Program-made: the position numbers and the translations under genes
The notes under the pieces: model-generated
The model's input: the letters and a program-made list of their open reading frames with translations, nothing else
The model's database searches: none
What the model was told of the DNA's origin: nothing
Assembly (NCBI RefSeq): GCF_901000735.1
Contig: NC_081542.1
Span: 10,876,259 to 10,940,258 of the forward strand
DNA from: Corylus avellana
Lineage: Eukaryota > Streptophyta > Magnoliopsida > Fagales > Betulaceae
Direction: 5' to 3'
Length of the DNA: 64,000 nt
Shown here: piece after piece, positions 34,901 to 46,571 of the stretch
How the letters are laid out: each line of letters begins with the position of its first letter
Position numbering within the stretch: position 1 is the first letter of the stretch

Positions 34901-37048
34901 TATTGTTGATTGAGTTCTTTCTTTTATAGGAAAATACACTCACACACCCATACGGAATTAAAATTATGATTTCACTCCCTCTCCTTGTTTGAGGGAAGAG
35001 GAGATGCCATTTGATACAAGGACCACAAGCCTTGAGGATGCCACATGTTACTAATATAAGGAAATCACATTATAATTTGATCCAAAAATATAAATGTTAT
35101 AGAACCTTCATGCAAACAATGAAACCATCTTTCCTCATAGAAGTTGGTGAGCAGGACAGGAATTCTCATTTGTGAAAAAAGCATATAAAGAAGTCATTTA
35201 TTGTTTTGAGATTTGTTTACAACCCACATAGAATGTCTTAAATAATAGTTCTTCTTATGCATCGCTAAGAGCAAACAAATTGTTCAATGGCTCTTGTCTG
35301 CACTGTAGTTGAAGAGGGTATATCACACCATCAATCTCACAGAACTTATCAGCACCATGTCAATCAATGTTTTATGAAAATTACATGTTTTGGCTACTTT
35401 ACACCTTCATGAATAGCTTCTGCCAAAGTCCAGTGCATTTCTAGAAATGAAAATAGATGCTTTTGAGTAAAAGCTGTTAGAATATTAATTTAAATGATTA
35501 AGTCTAAGCTTAAGTGTTATAAGTGGTGATTTCTCATTCACCTCCCATTTCAACTAAATAGTCCATGTGTTAGAATTCAACTATTGAGGGGAAGTTAAAG
35601 CTTATACGTGAGGAGAAATGTTAGAATATTAATTAAATTATTAAATTCATCATTTCCTATCTAGCTTAAGCTTTTAAGATAATCAATGACTTAATAAAAG
35701 GTTTTCATGGAACAAAAAAATTGGAAACAAAGAAATTAATGGAGAAATTGTAAACTTGGAAACTTAAATACTAAGCAGCACATAAACATGGTTTCTCTTT
35801 TTCTAATCGAAGTATATATGAAAAATTCCCACCTCATGTTTTCCTATTTCTTCCTTCCACATAGCAGCATCCCAGAAGTCAACTCCCATATCTCCGTAAT
35901 ACATACCCACATTCAAGTCAGTATGCATTTTCACAGCTTCGGCTTGCTAAAGATAAGGAGAAAAACAAAATTACAAAAACAAGAACAACTGGGTATTGAT
36001 TTTCATCTTCAACAGCTACTGACTTGTAATTCCAGAATTTCCTATCCATGTTGTAATGTAAACAAGAAATGAAATTTCTGAATTTCAGTTTCAAATACCC
36101 ATATCTAACTTTATTTTACTGCTAAAACTTGAATAGGAAACATAAGGAAACTTTTTTAACTCCGAAACCCAAATTTGAGAATTCCAAATTGCATAGATAT
36201 GCTTGAGACGCATGAAGTTTAAATTTTCCAAATATTCAACAACCAAAGAAACAAATTTCAAAATTTTCTTACAATGCTTGTTTTATCATCCATAACTAAC
36301 AACTCCAAATTATCAACTCAGAATTAAAAATGCCAAATACATACATTGAGTGCAAGCACAAAGAGAAAGAGAGAAGGAGGCTGCAGAGGCCATACTTGAG
36401 AGACCAAGACAACATGGGGAACTAAGAAGATTGCAATGAAAGGTGAAGGCTTGCGGAGAAGGTAGGCGTAGCTGCGCAGAAGCATGATTGCAATCAGAGT
36501 CTTGCCGGAGCCAGTGTCCAAAAACACTATAGTGTTCTGCTTGATTGCCACCTCCAGTGCTTCAAGCTGATAACTGCAACAACAACACCCTATATTTACT
36601 TACCCAAAGAAACACACAACATAAAGAACATCAAAACAATATCAACTTGACAAACTCTTAGTAAACCCTTATCTTGGAGATGAAGGTAAATCGAAACTAC
36701 CGGGAAAAAAAAAAAGCAGAGAAAATTAAAACCAAATTCTGGCCCTTTATTGTACTTCATTTTACCATCACCAAACAATGAAAAAGAAGAAGAAGAAAAA
36801 ATTCAATTTGAGAAGATAGTAATGACCCACTATCGGAGTGATGAGAAGATAAAGGAAAATAGATGTTTGATGAAGAAAGAGTATATATTTCTGCTCTTTT
36901 CTTTTCCAAAAATTTTCTCATCAACCAAAAATAAAGAAAGAAAATTTAGGAACTACCTTCTGGCAAATGGAAGAGGATCAACAGATAGTTGCTGGGATTC
37001 GCCTATTTCCATAGTAATTGGCTTCTCTGCTTCTCTCTGCACCGTCAT
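25931..37048 (-). CDS. DCL2: DICER-LIKE 2, complete
   Basis: 22 minus-strand exons join in one frame of 4230 nt, 1409 residues: 37048-36957, 36573-36396, 35946-35833, 34858-34724, 34188-34104, 33980-33916, 33813-33673, 33398-33270, 33170-33023, 32939-32840, 32394-32199, 32110-31950, 31691-31473, 31349-31129, 30741-30470, 30367-29940, 29823-29720, 29110-28914, 28334-28125, 27300-26890, 26680-26402, 26275-25931. Domains: DExH helicase (GSGKT 52-56, DECHH 157-161), helicase C (QSRGRAR 497-503), DUF283 about 600-690, PAZ about 790-930, RNase IIIa ([10 protein letters not shown] 1012; DVVEALIGA 1116), RNase IIIb ([11 protein letters not shown] 1203; DVIESLAGA 1299), dsRBD about 1337-1405. Length and layout are those of plant DCL2, which cuts dsRNA into 22-nt siRNAs in antiviral silencing. 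A second in-frame ATG (residue 13, 37012) may be the real start if a leader intron ends at GTGCAG. Confidence 0.93.
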
Positions 37049-37275
37049 TGATCAAGACAAAACCAATGAATCCAAAAAAACAAAAAAAAAAAAAAAAAAA
37101 AATCCCATAAAAATGTCAAAGTGTAATTGGCACTCAATAAATAAAAGCCAAAGTTGAGAAGTGGGAAACTCACAGAACAGCTAATGAGAGCTCTAAACGG
37201 TACGGTAGAGGAAGAGAAAGATCCTTAGAGAACTTAAACAAACATGAGCGTTGCAGAGACTGAAGCAGCTGCAAA

Positions 37276-37286
37276 GCTATATAATA
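37276..37286 (-). promoter_or_regulatory. Probable TATA box of intact DCL2
   Basis: Minus-strand TATTATATAGC about 230 bases upstream of the start codon, in a block conserved with the truncated copy. A donor-like TCT|GTGAGTTT at about 37170 suggests an intron in the 5' leader. Confidence 0.5.
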
Positions 37287-37399
37287 CACAGACCCCACAG
37301 GTACACAAAGAGAGCATAGCAAAAGCAGATGACGATGATGGATGATGGTAAAGAGTAACTTGTTGCCCAAGTTATCAGAATGAAAAGACTCCATAGTCT

Positions 37400-39400
37400 C
37401 ATACCCACCAACAGTCTCGCTTCAGACCCCACAAAGAGGATGAATTGATTCTCTTTGTAGTGGGAACTGGAAGTGATTCTTTTATGCTTTGGACTTCGGA
37501 AGAAGTTATTCCTTTTTCTCGTACGTGTTCTTTTTAACATGGAAAAAGGGTTGCCCTTTATAGATTCTGGTTTTATTCTCTTTTCCCTTTCTTTTCTTTA
37601 CCTTTCGAATTTTTTTTTTCTTTTTTTTTTTTTTTTTGAGAGGTATGATTTCTTTGTTTTGTGCAGTAATAATATTTTTTTTATTAGTAATTTTGATTTC
37701 GTTTGACAATGTTTTTTAAATTGTACTTTTTTTTAGTTGAAAAATGTTTTGATATAACATAAAAATTAAAGTAGTTTTTGAGTGTTTTATAAGTATTTTG
37801 TGGTTAAAATTATTTGATATATTTTTTCTTTTCTTGTTAAAAAGTAAAAAGCTTTGTCAAATGAACCTCTAACACTAAGTAAATTTTTTTTTTTCTTCTT
37901 TTTTTTACTGTATAAAGAGAATATGATTACGTTTCCAAGGGGGGTAGTTCAATTGGCTGCGACTTTGCCAAAAATATATATGATTACTAGCAAGGTTGCA
38001 AGTATTGCTATATTTTCATCCTTTTTATTATTTGTTTTGCTTCTTTAATGTTCTTCAGCTCTATTTGTTAATGTATTATAAAAAATTAATTTGAAAATTA
38101 TTAATTTTTTAATAATATTCTTGTCTTGAGAAAAAAAAGGGGGGGCTAAAGTTCACATACCTCTCGAACTACCACATAATTGACAATGTCCCCTAAGACT
38201 TTCAATTATAACAATGCCCCCTCAAACTACCAAAACATGTCAATGTCTCCCAAGGCTAATAAAAAGATAAAAATACCCTTGTAAATTTTTAATAAGACAA
38301 AAATACTCTTATAAATTTCAAAAAATAATAATTTTTTTAAAAATGAAAAATTTTAATTTAAAAAAATATTTTTTTTTAATTGTTATTAAAAAAACCGGAA
38401 ATTTTTCTTTAAACAAAAATTTTTAATTTTTTTAACACGGACATTTTAATTTTAAAAAAATTATAAACAAATTTACAAAAGAAAAGGAGATAATTTTCAA
38501 TTTTTTTCTTATAAAAATGATTTTTTTTTTTTAAATAAATAAATTTGGCCACCACTTGAATTATATATATATATAGTTTTATGGTTATTTATGGACATCA
38601 ATGATTTAACAATTACTCTTCGGAAACATTATCAATCGATGTAAGAATTTGAAAAGCTGAACTTTCCAAAGAAAAAAAAACAACATGGAATAATTTTACG
38701 CAACATCGGAATCTTAACAAGCATTTATGGTTGAAAAAAAAAAAATGTAGAATCTTTGAAAGCATTCGCAGTATCTGTCATTGTTTCTTTTTTAGTCAAA
38801 TACAAAATTGGCTAAATGTAGTTTTGCAAAAAGAGACTTAGGTTTTTAAAAAGGGATAAAATTGATAAATGCACTTTTATCAATTTAATACTTCTCTTCA
38901 TCTACCTTCTGAAACTTAACAAAATTTAAATCTTGTGTACAAGAAAAGGCAAAAACATATAATGCCAATAAAATGTTGTCACGTGTACAAAATAACATGT
39001 TGCCAGAATTTTTTTTTTTTTTTAAAAAAAAACAAAACAAAACACAAAATGAAAGAAAATGAAAGCAAATATGAGTCATATGACAAAAGGGGTGTATACA
39101 GTATACAAAATTTTTAATATGTATTTATTGAAGTCCAAGGAATTGCAAGCTGTAAGCCAAGGCAGAAATTGTCTTCTTCTTTTTTTTTTTCCCTACAATT
39201 ATTTAAATCATTTATCTCTTCCCCACTCTCTCTCTCTCTCTCTCTTTCTCCATTAACGAAGAATAAAAATAATATTTAAATAAAGTAGAGAGTTGAATAG
39301 ATAATTTGTTGAAATTTATATTAAAAAACTAGTAGCTAAAAAAATTGTATATACTAAATTGTTAAAATAGCCATCATTATTGGAGATGCTCTTAAGTTCT
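37400..39400. other. AT-rich intergenic DNA, no gene recognised
   Basis: Long T-runs (about 37610-37640). At about 38145-38260 there is one arm of a foldback-MITE type sequence (CTCGAACTACCACATAATTG, CCCCTCAAACTACC) with no second arm found. A CT microsatellite lies at about 39226-39248. Confidence 0.5.
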
Positions 39401-39604
39401 ATACCTTATTTTAAATTTAACTTTTATGAGAGAAACTCTCCAAATACTGAGAATAACTTCAATGAGGATGGTGTATAAAACCACCATTTTGTGCCCACCA
39501 ATGAGGAGTGTGGAACATGTTAAGAAAAAAAAAAAACCAAAACATCTGATTATATCAGGTTTAATTAATTAATTAATTTTTTTTTTTTAAAAAAAATGAT
39601 TTGT

Positions 39605-39722
39605 AGCCAACCAAGTGAGAGAGCCACCCCCATGGCCTAGGTGTGGCTCACGGGCCACCTCCGCCCAAGGGGTGGCGCATAGTCACCCTCACATGGGGTG
39701 GCTGCGGCAACCACCCCTATTA
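39605..39722. repeat. GC-rich GGGGTGGC/GCCACCCC core of a foldback element
   Basis: A GC-rich island in very AT-rich DNA, with alternating GCCACCCC and GGGGTGGC words able to form stem-loops. The same kind of core occurs at about 41060-41290, 46130-46240 and 51945-52015. Confidence 0.55.
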
Positions 39723-39724
39723 AT

Positions 39725-42557
39725 TTGTTTTTTTTTTTTTTTTTCTTTCTAAACTTAAGTTTGGTATGATGAGCTTAGGTGTCACTTCCTGATTGGTGGT
39801 ACTAAACCAAAAAGTGAGTTATTTAGTTTTTTAACCTTCCTTATATATTTATTTTCTTTCTATCTCATCCACCAAGAAAAAAAAAATTAAAACTAATATT
39901 TAAATAAAAAATAAAAAAATAAAAAATAAAAAAGTTATAGAAAGCTTGATGTTTGATTTTTTAAAAAAAGTAATTCTCCAAAATAAAAATAAAAAATTCT
40001 CTTCAAATATAACTTTTATTTAAAAAGTTTAATGCAACTGCGTGGGTGCATGTATCGCTCATGTAGGGCCCGAGGCTCAAACTTCAATTTCCATATATTA
40101 ATTAAGTCGTCCCAACAAAATTTTCCACACCTACTTCAATTCACTTACTTTTGTAATTCAAAAGATATAAAGAACAAGATGACTTGGTCAACAAGTAATT
40201 TTTCATAATTGGTTAATTTGGTTCCAAGGAAAATAACAAGGAAATCTCTCTCTTTGACTTGGAACCAAAGGAGGCAAAAACTTTGTCTCTTTATTTGACC
40301 AATTTCATAGTTTATATATCCAATGCTGGTTAAATAAATCTGTAAATAAATAATTTTATTCAATTAAAACTAAAATTTAATAAAATAATTAGGGTTTAGG
40401 GCATTATCCCTAACAATTTGGTGGAATTTTTTACACATACTTCATGTACTTTTTTACACATTAGTGAAGTTTATTAGACATTCAAAGCTGCACTTTAATG
40501 GTTAGTCCTGATTTATATACAATATCCACCCAAATTGTGTATCTGCATTGTTGTGAAGCTTCCCTTTTTTCCTGGCATGCAATCAGGCCTATTAAGACAT
40601 TTCCTTTGGCTATGATGCGGCGTGGTGGAGTGAGAAGCAGAATCTGTAAATATTAAACTTTTTACTTTTTATAAATTATAAAAAACTTTAAGAATTAGAT
40701 GAAAACTGGAATTTTCTTCTTGAAAAAATTGATAATAAGAACAAGGAGGTCGATTAAGCTATTCTTATGGTGCTAAAGACTCATGCTACTTTTCACACTT
40801 ATTTATTACACTTATTTCATACCAGCTGACCTATCATGTTTTAGTGGCTAACACGTTTGGTATACTGGAATATGGTGATACCCTAAAAATAGGAATGGGT
40901 ATTACTAGCAATACAAGAAGTTTGAATGAAATTACCATTTTTATTCTTTCGTTTAATGACAACATATGAATGACCATTTTTTAATGGGAACTTAATCATA
41001 TTTTGCCAAAATTTCCTAAAATACCATAACCCTAAGAATGTGGACCAAAAAAAAAACATTCAAATGGGTGGCTGACCACCTTCTTGGTAAGGTCAATCAC
41101 TCCAACTAGAAGCTCTTTGAAGTAGATGCTGAGGGGCTTCAGGGGTGATGAAACTACCGACTGTACTATCAGGGAAGGTCATAGCCACTCTTGATGCACC
41201 ATGGGGGTGGTCGCAACCACCCTCGATTGAACTGGGAGTCGTTGTGGCCACCCTGGACCCTTTTGGTTAGGGTGGCCAACCACCCATCCATGAAAACTTT
41301 TTTCCTTTTCTTTTAAAAAACAAAATGGTTTTTTTTTTTTTTTTTGAAAAGGACGTTCAACAAGTAAAAGATGGACCAGAAGATCCTAAATAACATAACA
41401 ATCATTTTTATGCACAAAAGCACAGAAATTTTAAGGATAAAAAGAGTTTCATCAGCGGCTACAGTTATCCTAAAAATCAAGAGGTTCTGACCAGCCATTC
41501 TCATTAATTCAAGAATTCCCAACTAATAGAAAAAGAAAAAATACAAATTAAAAGCTTTCATTTTATGAAAAAACCGCTACAAATAATCAAGTAGAAAACA
41601 TATTCTTCCACAGATCCCAACCAAAGTCATTTAGGTTAGAATCCTGCAGGAGCAATGGAGGTTATATACACCTCTCTTTTATTCTTCTTGCCTTTCTTCC
41701 TTTTTCCAGTAAAGCTTTACCAAACACTATCGCTCAAATCAGACATGAAAAAAAAAAAAAAAAATCCTGATAACTCCATAATATGATAATTTTAAAGTAA
41801 AGCTTTGCCAAACGTTATCAAGCCATGCTTCTTTTCATAATAAAAGCTATAAAAAATTTAAAAAGAATTAAAAAAAAATCAACCAGAATGTTATAACAAA
41901 GAAATCTAATGAGAAAAATTGTTGTTGCCACCAGATTAGAAAACTAACTAATTCATACCCTGAAGATAGATGGATCAATCTGGAAGGTAACATGATCCTC
42001 CTTTCCATGAACTAATTCATACCGCTGCTTAGTATTCTGATTTTGAGGAATAGAAATCCATTGGTCTTATTATCTAAAGGAATTACACAAGGAGGCGTAC
42101 CGAGAAATTAATTACTAGTTAATTAATTTTTCGGGGCGGTTACAAGACCCTTCCCTATGCTAACTATATTTTTTGGTTTCATGTTTTGCAGGGAAAGACT
42201 ATGCACTTGAACCCAAAAGGGGCAAAAACTGCTATAAACTTCATTAATCACAAGAGAGGGAGACCAAGGTTTCAGGATAACAGCGAAGCCACGAACTTTC
42301 CAAGTAGCTCGTTGGAGAGTGCAACTTGGTCTTTTGCTAATTGTATTTTTTATATTAGTTTAGTTTTCTCTTTCTTTCAAAGTTGGAATGCTTTGAAAGT
42401 GTCTAGATGTGCCAATTTCCGTGCACATGCTTTAACTAAATAGGTTGTTCTCACCTTGTGTTTGGAAGCATTCCCACGGGATTTCTTATTCTCTCTTCCA
42501 TTCGAATCATGAACGAGAAAGATCCTCCCTTGTAACCCTCTTTTTCCTCATTCTATT

Positions 42558-42595
<38 letters not shown>

Positions 42596-43162
42596 TGGGT
42601 ATGCTGAGAAAGGGAGAAGAGATATTTGTTTGGTTCAAGTTTTTCAATGGTTAGTGGAGTGGCAAAAAGCCAAGCTTTTGTTAAAGTGCCTCCAACCATT
42701 TGGGGATTGAGATGTTTTGAAGCTATAAATTTTCCAAAAAGGGAAAAAGTTTTCTGGGTAGTGTTTTCGTGGGGGGTATGATCTCAAGTTGAGGAGGATC
42801 AAGTGGAGAGCGTCCATTGTGAAGGGGAGAGGGAGAGGCAGGCTGAGAGGGGAAGCGGGGTAGAGGAAGAGAAAAGGTGAAAATAATTTCAGGTGAAAAT
42901 AGAGAAAAGAAAGAGTTTCTCCATTCTACTGCACGATCAAACAGATTATTTATTTATTTATTTTAAATTACATTTGAGAGAGCCTATTATAATATAATAC
43001 ATTTACACCTAATTTACCAATGGGAATCAGAGTTACAGCAGGAAAGAAATGAAGCAAATTCTCCATGTTACAAGAGCTTTAGAAACAAGAGTCAACAGCA
43101 GATCTTATATCAGAATAAAAAGGAAAACCCAAGCAACAATGGGGGCAAAAAAAAATCACCTT
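39725..43162. other. Intergenic DNA, no supported gene
   Basis: Includes a second GC-rich GGGTGGC/GCCACCC core at about 41060-41290, A/T homopolymers (42557-42591) and no gene I can support. A 33-codon open stretch at about 41958-42062 on the minus strand reads like protein but has no recognisable family. Confidence 0.45.
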
Positions 43163-44369
43163 TTAACTACCCAATTTAAAAGCATCCACAAATAGGCCCA
43201 AGCACACTCCAGCTTTCCAGTAATTCACCATCCCAACGAAAGACTGCAATCTGGCAGTAGACAGAGGAGGAGGCTTTCTGTACACAAGCACCCCAATCCC
43301 CTCAATGGCAGAAACAACAACACCTGCAACCAGCACATCCCAATCCCCAGTCTGCCCAAGGATTGTTGCCAATGCATTTGCTGTGTAGAAACCCAAAAGA
43401 AGCAGAAATATCTTCATGGGGAAGTTCTTCCTAGCCGAGTTCAGCTTCTCCAATACCTGTCTTCCAGCTGCACTCACTATTCTGCCCAATCGAGTGCGTC
43501 CAAGATCAGGGCCCTCACCATTTCCAGGAATCCCTCCAGTGTCCAATGCAAACCCTACTTTCCACCCTTGCTTTCTTCTCTGAAAACTGTATCAATCATC
43601 AATGTAATGAAAACCAATGTCATCTTCTCAAGGGCCTCTCAATAATACATATTATTATTTTAAAACCGGGTATCCCGAACACCGTGCAAAGTGCCCTGTC
43701 CCTCCACATTCCGGGCCATTTGAAAATCACATAAATATAAAGAACAAATAAATCTTGTTTTACAATGGACACACATCTTCAATGGCAACACCCAAATGAC
43801 ACATGACAGAAAACGATTTTGTTCTCAAAAGAATTGACAAGGAAAGATTGAACATTCAATATATCAAAGCACATTGGAAGGAAAGTCGATACATTTGAAA
43901 ACCAATCGACTGGTTCATATTCTTTAGTGAAAATCCTAAAATTGAGCCAACCCTTTTTTTTCTTCAATATCACCAGTCCATTCATCACTCTAGTTGTAAC
44001 AACACAAATGCCTCACAAAATTCAACAATTCTGGAACTAGGAGTTAGATGGGTGCGTATACATATAGCATATTGTACTTGTGGGTGTAGAATAACTTGGA
44101 AATCTCATCAATTTACTGAAAACCATTAAATAATTTCTGATTTTTTTTTTCGATTGGTTCGACAAGAGCAGATAAAGTGGTCAAAAATGTTACCTCCTCC
44201 GGGAAAAAGGTGCAGACTTTATGGGAAATTTGTTTGGATTTTGGGCACCGATGAAACTAGGCTCACTGCACCAGTTGTGGGCGAGGGGTAAACATGATCT
44301 TTCTGGGGTTTCGGCCTCCATTATTGATAAACCTGGTCGAAGCATCGTCGATCCCGCTCCACATGCCAT
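43163..44369 (-). CDS. Ycf20-like protein, plastid-targeted
   Basis: Two minus-strand exons, 44369-44194 and about 43577-43163, give 196 residues. Exon 1 begins MACGAGSTMLRPG, after an in-frame TAG, and reads like a plastid transit peptide (Ser/Pro/Asn-rich, ending SAPFSRR before donor GTAACA). Exon 2 carries the conserved Ycf20/DUF565 core: DTGGIPGNGEGPDLGRTRLG, then KNFPMKIFLLLLGFYTANAL, GQTGDWDVLVAG, and NYWKAGVCLGLFVDAFKLGS at the C-terminus. Hydrophobic segments lie around residues 105-120 and 130-150. In Arabidopsis a member of this family (NPQ7) affects non-photochemical quenching in thylakoids; function here is by family only. Phase fits acceptor CAGAG|A rather than CAG|AGA, so the exon 2 start is uncertain by two bases. 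A hAT element lies 193 bases upstream of the ATG. Confidence 0.85.
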
Positions 44370-44561
44370 GAGCTAACATCACTCTCAAATCATGCCCAGA
44401 AGAGAAGAAGTGGATTGGGGGAATCACTGACGCTCAAAGGGAATACAACAGTCCGCACCGTTTTGTACCATTTGGGATCACTTTATCTGTTTTGTTCCAT
44501 TGTGCAAACGACGTCGTGGAAGAGAAGAGGCAAACGTGACAAGAAGAAGACGACTGGGAAG

Positions 44562-45720
44562 TAGGGGTGTCAAAAATTACCGAAAAACCAGAATTGGAAA
44601 ACCGGAAAACTGGAAAACCGGGGTCCCGGTTCCGGTTTAAAAAATCCAAAAACTGGGTATCCCAGTTCCGGTACTGGTTTTTGGTACCCGGTTTTTACCC
44701 GGAATACCGGAATCGGGTTTCCATTTTATTTATATATTAATATATATATTATATATATTAATATTTTTTACACTTAGGTTCAGGTTTAGGGTATTTTAAA
44801 AAATTAAATTTTTATTTCTAAGGTCCAAATAGGCAAAAACATAGATTTTTTAGGATTTTTGGACTTTTTTAGGTTTATTTTTTAATTATTTGGAACAATC
44901 ACAACAAAGCCTCTTTAATTTAGACAAAGAAACTAATAGATTTTTAAAAAAATGGGCCAACTTATGAAAAAAAAATTGGCTTATTTTAGGCCCAATACCT
45001 AAAATAAGCCCAAAAATCAATTTTAAAAAAAAACCGGTTACCGGACCGNNNNNNNNNNNNNNNNNNNNNNNNNNNNNNNNNNNNNNNNNNNNNNNNNNNN
45101 NNNNNNNNNNNNNNNNNNNNNNNNNNNNNNNNNNNNNNNNNNNNNNNNATTGGGAAACCGGAAACCGGGGTCCCGGTTCCGGTTCCAGTTCCGGTTTGAA
45201 AATTCCAAAAACCGGGTACCCCGGTTCCGGTACCCGGTTTTTACCGGGAATACCGGAACCGGGTTTCCATTTTATATATATATATATATATATATATTTT
45301 ACACTTAGGTTTAGGTTTAGGGTATTTTAAAAAATTAAATTTTTATTTCTAAGGCCCAAGTAGGCAAAAACATTGATTTTTAAGGATTTTTGGACTTTTT
45401 TAGGTTTATTTTTTAATTATTTGGAACAATCACAACAAAACTCCTTTAATTTAGACAAAGAAACTAATAGATTTTTTTAAAAATGGGCCAACTTATGAAA
45501 AACAAATTGGCTTATTTTAAGCCCAATACCTAAAATAAGCCAAAAAAACCAATTTTTTTTTAAAAAACCAGTTACCGGACCGGGTAAAACCGGAACCGGC
45601 CGGTAACCAGGACCCCGGTTAACCGGGGTCCCGGTTTCTCAAAATTGAGAACCGAGGTACCCCAGTTCCTGTTCCGGTTTTGGCCAAAAGCCGGGAAACC
45701 GGACCGGGTTGACACCCCTA
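44562..45720. mobile_element. hAT-type nonautonomous element, CCGG-rich, with 8-bp TSD and internal duplication
   Basis: Starts TAGGGGTGTCAA, ends TTGACACCCCTA (perfect 12-bp TIR), and is flanked by CTGGGAAG at 44554-44561 and 45721-45728. An 8-bp TSD and TAGGGGTG ends define hAT. Subterminal parts are dense arrays of ACCGG, CCGGT and GGTACCCGG words. A body of about 440 bp occurs twice (about 44591-45048 and 45149-45583), with the assembly gap exactly between. No transposase. Confidence 0.88.
45049..45148. other. Assembly gap (100 N)
   Basis: Exactly 100 N between the two near-identical halves of the hAT element. Confidence 0.99.
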
Positions 45721-45856
45721 CTGGGAAGAAGCAGAGGGCTAATTCTTACAGCATTCACGTCATTCAACAATTTTTTTTTTCAACTCTATTAATTTACCTC
45801 AATTTTTTATTTTTATTTTATTTATTTTTATATATTTTAGCTATTTACCTCTGTTA

Positions 45857-46260
45857 TTGGGGTTAAATACTTTTTTAGTTTAACAACTTTATTTTTTGTC
45901 TCCTATGGTTTAGTTTTTATCATTGGAGGTACCTCGGTATACATAAAGACGGAAATGGTACCTCCATTTAAATTCCGTTCAAAATTTGACAGAAAGCCAC
46001 ATCAATACTATTGACACGGGTACATATTCTTAATTAAAAAATGATAATTTTTTTTAAAAAAATTAAATTTAATTAGATTAAAAACAAAAAAAAAAACAAA
46101 AAACAAAAAAAAGGAATTTTGGGGGCATTTGGGGGTGGCTCGTGGCTGGCCACCCCTTGGGCCATGGGGTGGCCCCATGACCCATGAGGGGTGGCCAAGC
46201 CACTCTCAATAGACCAAATGGGGCGCCGAAACCACCCTTAAAGGCACAAACAGAAAATGA
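45857..46260 (+). repeat. Left arm of a large inverted MITE pair
   Basis: Starts GGGTTAAATAC, with TTTAACAACTTTATTTTTTG, then GTATACATAAAGACGGAAAT, and runs into a GC-rich GGCCACCCC core. The right arm at 51940-52306 is its inverted complement over roughly 200 bp at the outer ends. Outer flanks CTGTTATTG and TTGTTATTA agree at 7 of 9 positions. Confidence 0.7.
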
Positions 46261-46571
46261 AGGTAAATGTTGGCCCAGACCCAAAAATGATTGGAGTAAT
46301 TTTTTTTTTGGACATGGCATAGCTCTCCTAGATTTTGAAAGTTAGTTGGGGTTTTCTACGACTGAAGGCTACGTGCTTTTGTTCTCTCTGCGCGTGTGGG
46401 CGCGTGACTAGTCTGACGGTTGTGTTTCTGGTGGAGGTGTGCCGGAAACCTACTGGTGATTACAATTTCGTAGTGTGGAGGTTCAATTGGTCACTCATGA
46501 CTAGAAGAGCTAATTGAGGTCGTGGCGGGAACAAGAACTCTAAAGTGAATCTGCAAGAAGTTAAGATTGCT

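Noticed and set aside
37925..37965. tRNA-like box A word (GGTAGTTCAATTGGCTG)
   Set aside because: No matching T-arm, anticodon stem or acceptor pairing follows; more likely a fragment of a tRNA-derived repeat.
41958..42062. Coding-like minus-strand stretch (contains RYELVHGKEDHVTFQIDPS)
   Set aside because: Reads like protein for about 33 codons but has no start, no clear flanking exons and no family I recognise; not supported as a gene.
42186..42443. Plus-strand frame with ANFRAHALTK near its end
   Set aside because: Vaguely like the end of a retroelement RNase H, but too short and lacking catalytic motifs to call.
46078..46320. 80-codon minus-strand open frame in GC-rich DNA
   Set aside because: It reads through the GGCCACCCC foldback core of the MITE arm.
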